10,753 nt of DNA. It comes from Saccoglossus kowalevskii (taxonomy: Eukaryota; Hemichordata; Enteropneusta; Harrimaniidae). Positions 1 to 6,558 of this stretch are shown piece by piece; the first letter of the stretch is position 1, and each line of letters starts with the position of its first letter. A model generated the notes under the pieces. It made no database searches and was not told the origin of the DNA. It saw only the letters and a list, made by a program, of their open reading frames with translations. The translations under genes and the position numbers were made by a program. The DNA is taken from positions 29,317 through 40,069 of the forward strand of contig NW_003158766.1 of NCBI RefSeq assembly GCF_000003605.2, in the 5' to 3' direction.

Positions 1-15
1 GAGGTTCTGTCATAG

Positions 16-203
16 TACGCAATTCACGCGCCCACTACGCCGCCCAGTACGCAATTCACGCGCCCACTACGCCGCCCAGTACGCCATACACGCGCCCACT
101 ACGCCGCCCAGTACGCCATACACGCGCCCACTACGCAATTCACGCGCCCACTACGCCGCCCAGTACGCCATACACGCGCCCACTACGCCATACACGCGTC
201 CAA
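16..203. repeat. CpG-dense minisatellite with 20-bp and 12-bp units
   Basis: Every unit begins TACGC. The long unit is 20 bp, TACGCMATWCACGCGCCCAC, in two main variants (TACGCAATTC and TACGCCATAC beginnings). The short unit is 12 bp, TACGCCGCCCAG. Reading from base 16, the order is long, short, long, short, long, short, long, long, short, long, long, so most of the array runs as a 32-bp composite repeat. The short unit equals the CCATAC-type long unit with 8 bases (ATACACGC) removed and the last base changed. A single 32-bp composite carries 5 CpGs, and the + strand has far more C than G. The 13 bases before the array are unrelated, so the left edge is probably a true boundary. There is no unique spacer between units. 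This is seen directly; any function is unknown. Confidence 0.95.
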
Positions 204-295
204 TACTCATACACGTACCAAGTACACCCTGCATTCTATACACGCAAAAAACATCCTACCCATTACGCCATTCAGGCATATACGCACCCACCACA
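204..295. repeat. Degenerate right flank of the minisatellite
   Basis: The 20-bp periodicity continues with increasing substitutions and indels: TACTCATACACGTACCAAG at 204-222, then TACACCCTGCATTC, and a last recognisable pair around 264-290 (TACGCCATTCAGG and TACGCACCCA). CpGs are lost here relative to the clean part, often as CG to CA or TG changes. This fits an older, no longer homogenised edge of the same array. The exact right end is uncertain by about 20 bases. Confidence 0.7.
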
Positions 296-452
296 CTAAT
301 GTAAAATGTCGGTTCACATAATATTGCTTATTTCTTTCATTCCAAGCAGTATCGCGTGGGATTGACGATGCATCTGTTTTCGAATGACTAATTTTCTCCA
401 TGACCAAATACTGAAGCCTCATACCAATGGATAATTAAATTACGCTTTTTGC
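296..452. other. Unassigned single-copy-looking DNA
   Basis: I see no gene, RNA or repeat here. A minus-strand frame covering part of it overlaps the minisatellite flank and reads as low-complexity chance translation. Confidence 0.6.
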
Positions 453-466
453 ATATATATATATAT
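453..466. repeat. (AT)7 microsatellite
   Basis: Seven perfect AT dinucleotides lie between CGCTTTTTGC and a T-run. It is short and sits next to the AT-rich foldback at 470-523. Confidence 0.9.
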
Positions 467-469
467 TTT

Positions 470-523
470 TTACAAATATTAGATACATTTATCGAATAAA
501 TATAATAATTTATCTAAATGTAA
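470..523. repeat. AT-rich foldback with three nested arms
   Basis: The outer arms TTACA (470-474) and TGTAA (519-523) enclose TTAGATA (479-485) and TATCTAA (511-517). These in turn enclose ATTTAT (487-492) and ATAAAT (496-501) around a CGA loop. That gives 18 pairs with short asymmetric bulges. The arms are seen directly. Whether this is a miniature-transposon remnant, a cruciform or chance in AT-rich DNA cannot be settled from one copy. Confidence 0.55.
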
Positions 524-550
524 ATCTTACTGTGTTGAACTACTCTTATA

Positions 551-587
551 AACAAAAATGGCGGACAATAATAAATTGCGAGATTGA
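551..587 (+). promoter_or_regulatory. YY1-like element overlapping a 9-codon ATG frame
   Basis: AAAATGGCGG at 555-564 matches the core of the YY1 motif (AANATGGCGNC). In animal promoters this motif often sits just downstream of the start site and may contain the initiator ATG. The ATG at 558 has A at -3 and G at +4, but the frame ends at TGA after nine codons (585-587) with no GT donor before the stop. It is therefore at most a 5' UTR or upstream frame. No TATA box or CpG island surrounds it. The motif is seen; promoter activity is inferred weakly. Confidence 0.3.
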
Positions 588-896
588 CGATAACAATTTG
601 CGAGAAGTTTCGTGGGTATTTTTAGCACATGCATACATCGTACTGTTGTAATCGACAGAACTGCTTGTAATATAGTTGAAACTAGTCAGTGGTAATATTA
701 TACTTGCGATTTCACGGGTTTTTACTACCTTGCTGTCTACTGGAAAACTATCAGCAGTGCGCCCGAGGTGGATCTTTGATTCATTGATGAATTAACTCCT
801 TCGTCCTCGTAATGACTGGATGCGTATAGAGAAAGCCAGCAACAGCTAAACATATGTTGGTATGAAACATGTGCATGCTATGACGATGTGCCGATG
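588..896. other. Unassigned DNA, no gene seen
   Basis: There is no open frame of useful length and no RNA gene. A partial direct repeat (AATTGCGAGA near 574 and AATTTGCGAGA near 594) overlaps its left edge. An AGCAAC half X-box lies near 838-843 (GCCAGCAAC). Nothing else stands out. Confidence 0.5.
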
Positions 897-910
897 GTTG
901 CCATGGCAAT
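897..910. promoter_or_regulatory. Near-perfect RFX X-box
   Basis: GTTGCCATGGCAAT differs at one position from the canonical X-box GTTGCCATGGCAAC bound by RFX-family winged-helix factors. Its core, TTGCCATGGCAA (898-909), is a perfect 12-bp palindrome. RFX sites of this quality typically sit close upstream of ciliary genes, or in enhancers, across animals. No gene is visible nearby, so the target is unknown. A 14-bp near-match is rare by chance, which makes this the strongest single factor-binding candidate in the window. Confidence 0.55.
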
Positions 911-957
911 AAAAGTATTTGAACTAGTGACGATATAGCAAGGCCTTCACGCCTCGA

Positions 958-992
958 TTCTTATAGCAGTGACGTCATAAATCTGATAAGAA
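958..992. promoter_or_regulatory. Full CRE centred in a 7-bp inverted repeat
   Basis: TGACGTCA at 970-977 is the complete palindromic cAMP-response element recognised by CREB/ATF and some AP-1 dimers. It is flanked by TTCTTAT (958-964) and ATAAGAA (986-992), which are exact reverse complements, and the CRE centre lies within two bases of the symmetry centre. The X-box lies 60 bp upstream and an E-box 70 bp downstream, so this stretch resembles a compact cis-regulatory cluster. Activity is inferred. Confidence 0.45.
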
Positions 993-1044
993 CACAATCT
1001 GTCAAATGTTCCTTTCGCACAGTAGGTTCTCCGGGGAAGTAAAA

Positions 1045-1052
1045 GTCACGTG
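1045..1052. promoter_or_regulatory. E-box GTCACGTG
   Basis: The CACGTG core (1047-1052) with 5' GT matches the preferred site of bHLH-ZIP factors such as USF and MITF/TFE. Other CACGTG cores occur at 6546-6551, 8752-8757 and 9778-9783. Four is more than the one or so expected at this base composition. This is a motif match only. Confidence 0.35.
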
Positions 1053-1812
1053 TTCCCATGGGTAAATAGTCGGTTACTCGTTCCGTGCAGATTATAAATT
1101 TGTATTTATGATTTCTAGGGAGTTTTGAAAAAAAATATATTGTGATGCTTCTGAAGAGTACAAGCAATATTGGTTGTTTTCATGCATCCAGACCTATGAA
1201 AGGCATTTCGTGGGCACAATATATGATGTTACTTACAAATTGATTTTTTTACACAACAATCAATATGTTTAATATTACGTGTAATGTTTCCATTATCATT
1301 TAAGCATATTTCAAACCTTTATACCTTTCAAGTCTTGCATTTCAATTGTTTTATTGTATATGCCCGCATTTCAATAATACTACAACGTTCAATTGGACGC
1401 TTTTATTTCACGAATATATTTGAATGAAGTAAAATATTGTCACAAATCCCCCGGAATGAATGTGGATTTGATTTAGTATTCATATCGCTGATGAATGGCT
1501 TAGGTTTCCTCCGGTGCTGAGTTATTATTATTTATTTACACGGTGGAGGATGGTTACAGATGAATATAACGATAAATTGAGCGACTCTCCGTAAATGACC
1601 TGAATAGATTTTTCAACCTATCTTATTGAATTCTTTCCAACCGTCACGGTGTTATCTCAGTTCGCATGATATATTTTAGTACGTGTAAATAAAACATTTA
1701 CTGTTCACAGAGTCTGTTTTTATTAGTCTATTTGCATTATATTGATAACTAAAGTAGAAAAATAATTTCATAAAATAAATACTAGTAGTTAAAAAATGAG
1801 CATTTTCATTTT
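1053..1812. other. Unassigned AT-rich DNA
   Basis: No gene, RNA or repeat family is recognised. It contains a small inverted repeat ATTAC-GT-GTAAT (1274-1285), several AATAAA hexamers expected by chance in AT-rich DNA, and T/A runs. A minus-strand frame at 961-1167 runs into its left end and covers the CRE and E-box; it has no recognisable protein features. Confidence 0.5.
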
Positions 1813-1864
1813 AGCCATTTCAAAAAAAGAAGAAATTCAATTCGTCATGAAAACTGAAATGGCT
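1813..1864. repeat. 10-bp perfect inverted repeat, 32-nt spacer
   Basis: AGCCATTTCA (1813-1822) and TGAAATGGCT (1855-1864) are exact reverse complements around an A-rich spacer. The arms do not extend further in either direction. At this length and spacing about one such pair could arise by chance in 10 kb, so the call is only that the structure exists. Confidence 0.4.
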
Positions 1865-2102
1865 TTTGCCGGCAGAAATGAATAGATTTTTGTATAAATA
1901 TAACTTCAATCATCATAAATTTACAATTGTTTTATTTATTTCATGTCAGGTATTAGTGGACGAGTAATTCATGATATGATACATTCTCAAATCGACCAAT
2001 TATAATAAAATACTGTACAATCTGAGACTTATTTATTCGAGATCTACAGATAATTATCACTGGATATCGTATTATAATTTGTTTTATGCGTGTGTCCCAT
2101 AT
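1865..2102. other. Unassigned AT-rich DNA
   Basis: No gene or repeat is seen. It ends in CCCATATATGACG, which is one base short of an SRF CArG box and overlaps the left side of the CRE at 2103-2112. Confidence 0.5.
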
Positions 2103-2112
2103 ATGACGTCAT
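2103..2112. promoter_or_regulatory. Full CRE, ATGACGTCAT palindrome
   Basis: This is a perfect 10-bp palindrome containing TGACGTCA (2104-2111), the CREB/ATF site. A CArG-like CCATATATGA overlaps its left side, a pairing known from serum-response enhancers, though the CArG match is imperfect. GTGACGATA (2157-2165) and CCGTCACAC (2174-2182) supply two more half-sites within 75 bp. Two full CREs in one window exceed the roughly 0.1 expected by chance. Confidence 0.45.
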
Positions 2113-3105
2113 GCCTATGATGTATGCATTACCTGTACTCGATCAGTTGCGTTCCGTGACGATATTATATTTCCGTCACACGAGACTTTGATGCTGCGTA
2201 TGATTTAGATAAATGAAACTTAAAGGAAGACGTCCGGTCCGTGGTGGGGAATGGTCATTTACTATCTGATACTTTATGTGCGACACGATATGGAATTTGA
2301 TAGTTCGTAATCTCAATGACGCGTCTCGCAAATCTACATTGCTTATCCGTAATTTTATCGCTCATGCGGTAATGACATCATCCCGTTACGTAGCTTTGGC
2401 TAAATCCCTGAGCCTAGCAACACGAATTACCAGCGAGATTGTGGAGGATTTTAACGTGTCTATTATTTGTTGATCGTTAGGCGTTTCTGTATATATATTC
2501 CCGCTGACTTTATCAATGCAATAAGAACTCGCCATGTACTGAATTTGTTCAAATTGTTAAAGCGATGTAAAAACTGTGTTGAATATGTTGAATATCATTG
2601 ACACTGACCGCAGCATTATACATACCATATACACAACAATACAAGAAAATATTCTTGACAATCAAAACATGTTTACCTACCAGAAACGATGTTAGCACTT
2701 TTGTAGAGAGATTGCTTTGTTACTAATGTGTATTGAAGATAGGAATACTAACGCAACGTTTTTGTTTTGTTTTTCAACGTATTGTCTTTACTATGATTAC
2801 AGATTAACTCGTCGTCATGCCTCAGTTTCCGGTGTGATATGGCGAGAAACTGGTCTAAAGGCAGCCTTTGCTTTAAACGACGGGTCAAATGTCAAACCAG
2901 GTTGCACGACGTTCAAGGATAAGCAATATACATTCAAGAAACTATCAGGTATTCATCTCAACTAAATGATGTTGCAGACAACATTATTGATCTCTTGTTA
3001 GATCACGTTCTAGGAGAAGATCATCGAATATTGAATATAATTATTTACTAATTCCGATCGTCCAAGTAATATATTTCAATTTTATGTTCTTCTGATATTT
3101 ACTTT
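2113..3105. other. Unassigned DNA, no supported gene
   Basis: Two plus-strand frames begin with ATG or nearly so: 2276-2473 (65 codons) and one ending at 2965 (82 codons, ATG at 2717). Neither has a recognisable domain, signal peptide or membrane segment, and neither shows periodic third-base bias by eye. The first is serine/leucine/isoleucine-rich with no motif. Both lengths are ordinary for chance frames. Nothing else stands out. Confidence 0.5.
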
Positions 3106-3138
3106 ATTATATTACTATATTATATTACTGTATTATTA
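3106..3138. repeat. 13-bp tandem repeat, about 2.5 copies
   Basis: ATTATATTACTAT (3106-3118) is followed directly by ATTATATTACTGT (3119-3131) and a partial third copy ATTATTA. One mismatch separates the two full units. It is AT-only apart from one C per unit and one G. Confidence 0.7.
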
Positions 3139-3718
3139 ATGTTCATCATTTCACTGTTAGTGTCGTGCCTTGACGACTCATTGGTATGGGTGAGATGCAC
3201 AAGATAATACAATAATGTGACCATGTTGTTAGCAAATTCATGGTTGTTGGTTGTATGTGCAGGGAGACAGTTTTTCTGAACCTATCTGGCAATTAGTTTC
3301 ATTGGCACTGAGTCATGTTTTCCCCAGACGCATGGAAATGTGCCAATATTAAGCCAATTCATAGTTTTTTTTTGAATTTTTGAAACAGCGCTGCTTCGTC
3401 TTAGGGAGAGGTACAATTTGCGTACCCAGATGTCAATGTTTGGCTTATTATTATTCATACTGTTCATAAATGATATGCAGATTAATTTTCTTAGTAAATC
3501 TTTATTTTTCGCTGAACTGCACCAAAATGTTTGTTTAACAACTGGTTGGTAAGTTTACAGTCTTCAATTGATGGACCAAGCGTCGGTGTATTGATATGAA
3601 ATTCGCTAAATGCGTAAACCAATGCGTACGATTATCATACAGTCTTGCATTGTTTTAGTCATCATAACAATGATCATGGTGAGATTATTTATTCTAGACT
3701 GCTATTTACTAATCTAAA
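3139..3718. other. Unassigned DNA
   Basis: No gene or RNA is recognised. The minus-strand frame at 3282-3467 is short and featureless. Near the right end, CTATTT and AAATAG form a 6-bp foldback immediately beside the dispersed repeat, and may belong to it. Confidence 0.5.
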
Positions 3719-3786
3719 TAGATAGTATTTGGTAATTGTCCTAAGTAAAATATCTAGACGTTTCGAGCAATGGTTCTTTATCGATA
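3719..3786 (-). repeat. Dispersed repeat, copy A (inverted partner at 10098-10174)
   Basis: The reverse complement of this segment matches 10098-10174 in three ordered blocks. Block 1 is TATCGATAAA, three differing bases, then CCATTGCTCGAAACG (25 of 28 identical). Block 2 is TTACTTAG (8 of 8). Block 3 is CAATTACCAAATACTATCTA, 19 of 20 identical. The blocks are separated by short indels of 3-5 bases. Such colinear similarity is far beyond chance, so the two are copies of one interspersed element, most likely a transposon fragment or short non-autonomous element. The word CGAAACG preceded by a short A/G-rich stretch is reminiscent of conserved ends of some Penelope-like or hammerhead-bearing elements in invertebrates, but that link is from memory and weak. 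Neither copy encodes protein. Confidence 0.85.
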
Positions 3787-4341
3787 GCACACCAGTGTGT
3801 CGATTGTATTGTTGGTAAGGCAAATCATTTATTTAGTTCGGTTCATAAGGCGAAATAATCAATATCATGTCTGATCTCTGTCCATTTTAATAATGTGCCC
3901 ACGATAGAGTGCAATACATTCATTATTTTTAAAAATTAAATTGATGTAACACAAACAAATCCGAAACTTTTTCATCGTTGCGTTTATGTGTACGGTTCGA
4001 TTGTAATTATACCGATCTTTGTACGCAAGCAGATAATACTTAGTATGGTATTTTTTTGAAAATGTAGGTTATCTCGTTTTAATTGCGATGTGTCTACATC
4101 GTATTTATTAATCTCAAAGTAGACGGGTTTAATGCCAGGAGGCATTTAAATACTATCGTTACCAAGCATGGCTTCGTTAATTGCTTAGCGAGTATTTTTA
4201 TCGAGTTTCCAGTTAGTAACGTTGATATTTTTTATTGATTCACCCGCGCGTATTTAAAACGACTTTAGTAATATTTTTTTTAAATATAGACTTGTTGTTT
4301 TGTGGTGGAAAATATTTATGTTTTTGTTTAAAGCGGGGAAG
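3787..4341. other. Unassigned AT-rich DNA with two tiny hairpins
   Basis: CGATGT-GTCT-ACATCG (4086-4101) and AATGCC-AGGA-GGCATT (4131-4146) are 6-bp perfect stems with 4-base loops, 30 bp apart. GGTTCGATTGT near 3996 resembles a tRNA B-box only in its first half. No gene is seen. Confidence 0.5.
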
Positions 4342-4361
4342 TGTCACATGCGCATGCGACA
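4342..4361. promoter_or_regulatory. NRF1-type 20-bp imperfect palindrome
   Basis: TGTCACATGCGCATGCGACA reads the same on both strands at 18 of 20 positions and contains TGCGCATGCG, close to the NRF1 consensus YGCGCAYGCGCR. NRF1 binds such sites as a dimer in promoters of housekeeping and mitochondrial genes in animals. It stands out as CpG-containing sequence in AT-rich surroundings. A forkhead pair follows 20 bp downstream. No transcript can be confirmed. Confidence 0.4.
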
Positions 4362-4380
4362 AATGACCATAGCGTATCGT

Positions 4381-4392
4381 TGTTTACAAACA
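4381..4392. promoter_or_regulatory. Paired forkhead sites
   Basis: TGTTTACAAACA contains TGTTTAC on the + strand and TGTTTGT on the - strand. Both fit the forkhead (FOX) core TRTTTRY, sharing a 2-bp centre. Another TGTTTAC lies at 7499-7505. The motif match is clear; use is inferred. Confidence 0.35.
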
Positions 4393-4518
4393 AGCGTCTA
4401 CCCATGAGTCTTTGCGTTTCAGTGTGCGTTATTATCGTCGTTTGGGACTCAATTCTCTCGCAATTTTATTATGGTTTATTTTAATTCACATGTAATTGGC
4501 TGCTGGCCTGTTGTTGAG

Positions 4519-4538
4519 TAAATAAATAAATAAATAAA
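4519..4538. repeat. (TAAA)5 microsatellite
   Basis: Five perfect TAAA units precede an A-run and then the AATT array, making a compound microsatellite. Confidence 0.95.
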
Positions 4539-4541
4539 AAC

Positions 4542-4570
4542 AATTAATTAATTAATTAATTAATTAATTA
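4542..4570. repeat. (AATT)7 self-complementary microsatellite
   Basis: Seven AATT units in a row. Because AATT is its own reverse complement, the whole array is one perfect palindrome and could extrude as a cruciform. It is likely polymorphic in length. Confidence 0.95.
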
Positions 4571-4859
4571 CTGATTGTAAATGGCTTGCAGACAAAGAAT
4601 AAATAACACACTTGATGCTTAATCAGGCTTTGTAAAATAAATAAACGTCTTAGAAACGTGATCACAATAACGTCAGAGCTAGAATTTATGGCGTGAACAT
4701 AATAAACGCGTAACATATCGATTTGTCACAACACAGTGTCCGAAAAGAACTCTTCTGGGATACCAAATGTCGTACGAAGCCAAAGTCTTAAATTTATTTA
4801 CATTTGACTGACGAGGAAACACTAGTAAGTCAAGTGTCAACGTCGTTGTATCGAGTCAT
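4571..4859. other. Unassigned DNA before the GC-richer island
   Basis: No gene, RNA gene or repeat family is seen. Base composition changes gradually toward the island that starts near 4860. Confidence 0.5.
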
Positions 4860-5252
4860 TGTAAATCGCTATATTACACGTATCCTCGGGGGCGGACATC
4901 CGGGCATTTTCTACCGCCTGGCAACCCTCGCGGTGAAAACAAAGATCAAAAACTCGCAGAAAACGGTACTTTGCGATGGTTGTTGAGAGTCCCCTGAACA
5001 GTGTAACAAGATTAGCCCTGCGTGTGTAACATATATGAATTTGGTTGTTCAGAATTACTTCAAAGTTGAGTTTGTGTTGTTTTCTCGAATTTTCACCGGC
5101 TCCACCGGCGTTCCACAGCAGCGCACACAACGCTCATAGAAATACGTGGTACAGTGATGCGCGTCTTAGCAACGTAGAACGTCTGTGACGTAGCTCCGCC
5201 CCGAGGATAGAGCAAATCTGAAATTCGAACACGCGACGAGATGACTGTAAGG
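4860..5252 (+). promoter_or_regulatory. CpG-richer island with promoter-like element cluster
   Basis: Compared with both sides this stretch is richer in G, C and CpG (for example 4888-4935 and 5098-5130). It contains GGCAAC (4919-4924) and AGCAAC (5168-5173) X-box halves, a CRE-like TGACGTAG (5186-5193), and a GC box CTCCGCCCC (5194-5202) directly abutting it. About 45 bases later comes ACT then GTAAGG (5247-5252), a reasonable 5' splice donor. The order CRE, GC box, short leader, donor on the + strand is what a TATA-less animal promoter with a non-coding first exon could look like. Open frames on both strands here (4804-4986 and 4837-5130) are explained by fewer stop codons at higher GC and show no known domain. 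Promoter function is inferred. Confidence 0.35.
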
Positions 5253-5598
5253 CAGTAACAGAAATTGGCGTGTCATTAAAGCGAGAGTGCTAACTTGAAC
5301 CGACAGCGAGAAAATGTGTTTCGATTCAAAACCTCTGCGCCTAGTGTAATGTACTATGTTGGCTTTTTTGTTCCGATCGTGTGTACGTAAATACTGAATG
5401 TAAAAATAAGAATGATTGTTTTAATTAGTCTATTCGTATGCTCTATCCATCTAAATTTCATTTGGAAGTGAGTGTAATGTATTGATGGTCGGAATGAGAA
5501 GGACTTTTAATTCATTCTTAAAATACAGAGAGAAACATTTAGCAGTAAACGCCATACGTTCACACTACGTGGAGATTACGAATTGAGTGTAATAACGC
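5253..5598. other. Unassigned DNA
   Basis: There is no open frame of note, no RNA gene and no recognisable repeat. If the preceding island is a promoter, this would be first-intron sequence. Confidence 0.45.
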
Positions 5599-5683
5599 AT
5601 TGGTTGATATTAAAGAGAACAATATTTCACACCATTTTTATTTTGTTTGATTCTCATGGAAACAAAATAAATGTGAAACCAAT
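5599..5683. repeat. Long bulged inverted repeat (foldback)
   Basis: TTTATTTTGTTT (5637-5648) pairs perfectly with AAACAAAATAAA (5660-5671) across an 11-base loop. Beyond a 5-base one-sided bulge (5632-5636), TTTCACA (5625-5631) pairs with TGTGAAA (5672-5678). Beyond a larger left-side loop, ATTGG (5599-5603) pairs with CCAAT (5679-5683). That is 24 pairs, 19 of them in a compact 54-base core. A 12-bp arm followed in register by a 7-bp arm is very unlikely by chance (I estimate below one in a thousand for this window). It could be a pre-miRNA-like hairpin, a miniature foldback element, or a local inverted duplication. The core is AT-rich with a small loop. An 81-codon frame over it needs a TTG start and is not credible as a gene. 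Confidence 0.65.
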
Positions 5684-5860
5684 CAAAACAGATTCAGTAA
5701 GTCAGAAAAAGCGTTTTTTTCCACCACAATACGTGGTGAAATTAGTGAAACAATGGTGTACGAATGTTTTAGGCATACAACTTACAAGTGGTGTCAAATG
5801 TTTCGAAAATCATAATTCCATTATTTAAACGCTGTTTTTAAAAGCATCGTGTGCGTTACA

Positions 5861-5895
5861 ATGCAAATATTATCTTTATGTTTCCATGACAACCA
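5861..5895. promoter_or_regulatory. Octamer, X-box-like and CCAAT cluster
   Basis: ATGCAAAT (5861-5868) is a perfect POU octamer. GTTTCCATGACAAC (5880-5893) matches the RFX X-box at 12 of 14 positions with the canonical 2-base spacer. CCAAT (5892-5896) overlaps its end. X-box beside CCAAT is the known RFX/NF-Y arrangement. Three other octamers occur at 6948-6955, 8273-8280 and 10615-10622, against under one expected. These are motif matches without a visible gene. Confidence 0.35.
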
Positions 5896-5896
5896 A

Positions 5897-6530
5897 TGTT
5901 AAAATGTTCTGAAATCAACAATCATAACCATCACGTTTCCGGAGCCTTGACATGATAACAGATAATACATTTGTACATTATAGACACATTATTTACATGA
6001 GATGTTTTTTTACTTTTCACCTCAAACAAGTATTTGTTATTCTAACAGAAGTATAGTTTAGTACTAATATAATGTCAATTCAATCAGACATTGTACACAG
6101 ACAAGACCGATGTATTTTAGTTTCGTTATTTTGCGGTGGGTTTGGGCGGCTCTTCGTGACGCTACTGATTCCTGAATCTAGTACTTGAAAAAAGATGTCA
6201 CGTCTGACTATGAATTTATCATCTTACGGAAGTAAAAACATCTGTCTGAACAGGACGATTTCAGGAAGCAAATTTTGATATTTTGAGTAGGCGAGTTGCA
6301 AGCCATCAACAACCATGCAGTAACGTTTTTATACAGATGCACTGTAAAAAACGAGTGTCTCGAAGGCGGCTGCCAGCGACTGTTTATTATGAACAATTCT
6401 ATGACCATTCTGATGACAGGTTGGCAAATTAATAAAATTCACAATTTAACCAATAGTCATATCTAGTACTAGCAGTGGTTTTACGTATAATTAACACATC
6501 TATAGCGTAGATATGAAATAAATATGAAAC
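5897..6530. other. Unassigned DNA
   Basis: No supported gene. TTATTCTAACAG (ending near 6048) resembles a 3' splice acceptor but no exon features follow. The minus frame at 6208-6408 is short and featureless. Confidence 0.45.
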
Positions 6531-6558
6531 ATACGTGTTACGTATCACGTGTTATGAA
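6531..6558. promoter_or_regulatory. Inverted repeat plus E-box with a duplicated ACGTGTTA
   Basis: ATACGT-GTT-ACGTAT (6531-6545) is a perfect 6-bp inverted repeat. The word ACGTGTTA occurs twice, 14 bases apart, and the second copy lies within TCACGTGTTA, giving a CACGTG E-box (6546-6551). It is compact and symmetrical but may be chance. Confidence 0.3.

Noticed and set aside
14-215. Possible CRISPR array
   Set aside because: The repeats are contiguous 20- and 12-bp units with no unique spacers, and nothing resembling Cas genes is present.
1813-1864. Terminal inverted repeats of a miniature transposon
   Set aside because: Arms are only 10 bp, no flanking target-site duplication is visible, and about one such pair is expected by chance.
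2276-2473. 65-codon ATG frame
   Set aside because: Length is ordinary for chance, no motif or neighbour supports it, and there is no promoter or splice context.
2717-2965. 82-codon ATG frame
   Set aside because: No recognisable domain; includes low-complexity Phe/Tyr/Cys stretches; within chance range.
3990-4005. GGTTCGATTGT as a pol III B-box
   Set aside because: Only the first half fits GGTTCGANTCC, and no cloverleaf is possible nearby.
4804-5130. Overlapping open frames on both strands of the GC-richer island
   Set aside because: Frames on both strands opening together are explained by fewer stop codons at higher GC; neither translation shows a known domain.
5220-5280. tRNA-like B-box on the minus strand (TGTTCGAATTT)
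   Set aside because: No matching A-box, acceptor stem or anticodon arm can be built around it.
5583-5828. 81-codon plus-strand frame
   Set aside because: It needs a TTG start, runs through the foldback, and its Lys/Phe/Ile content reflects base composition.
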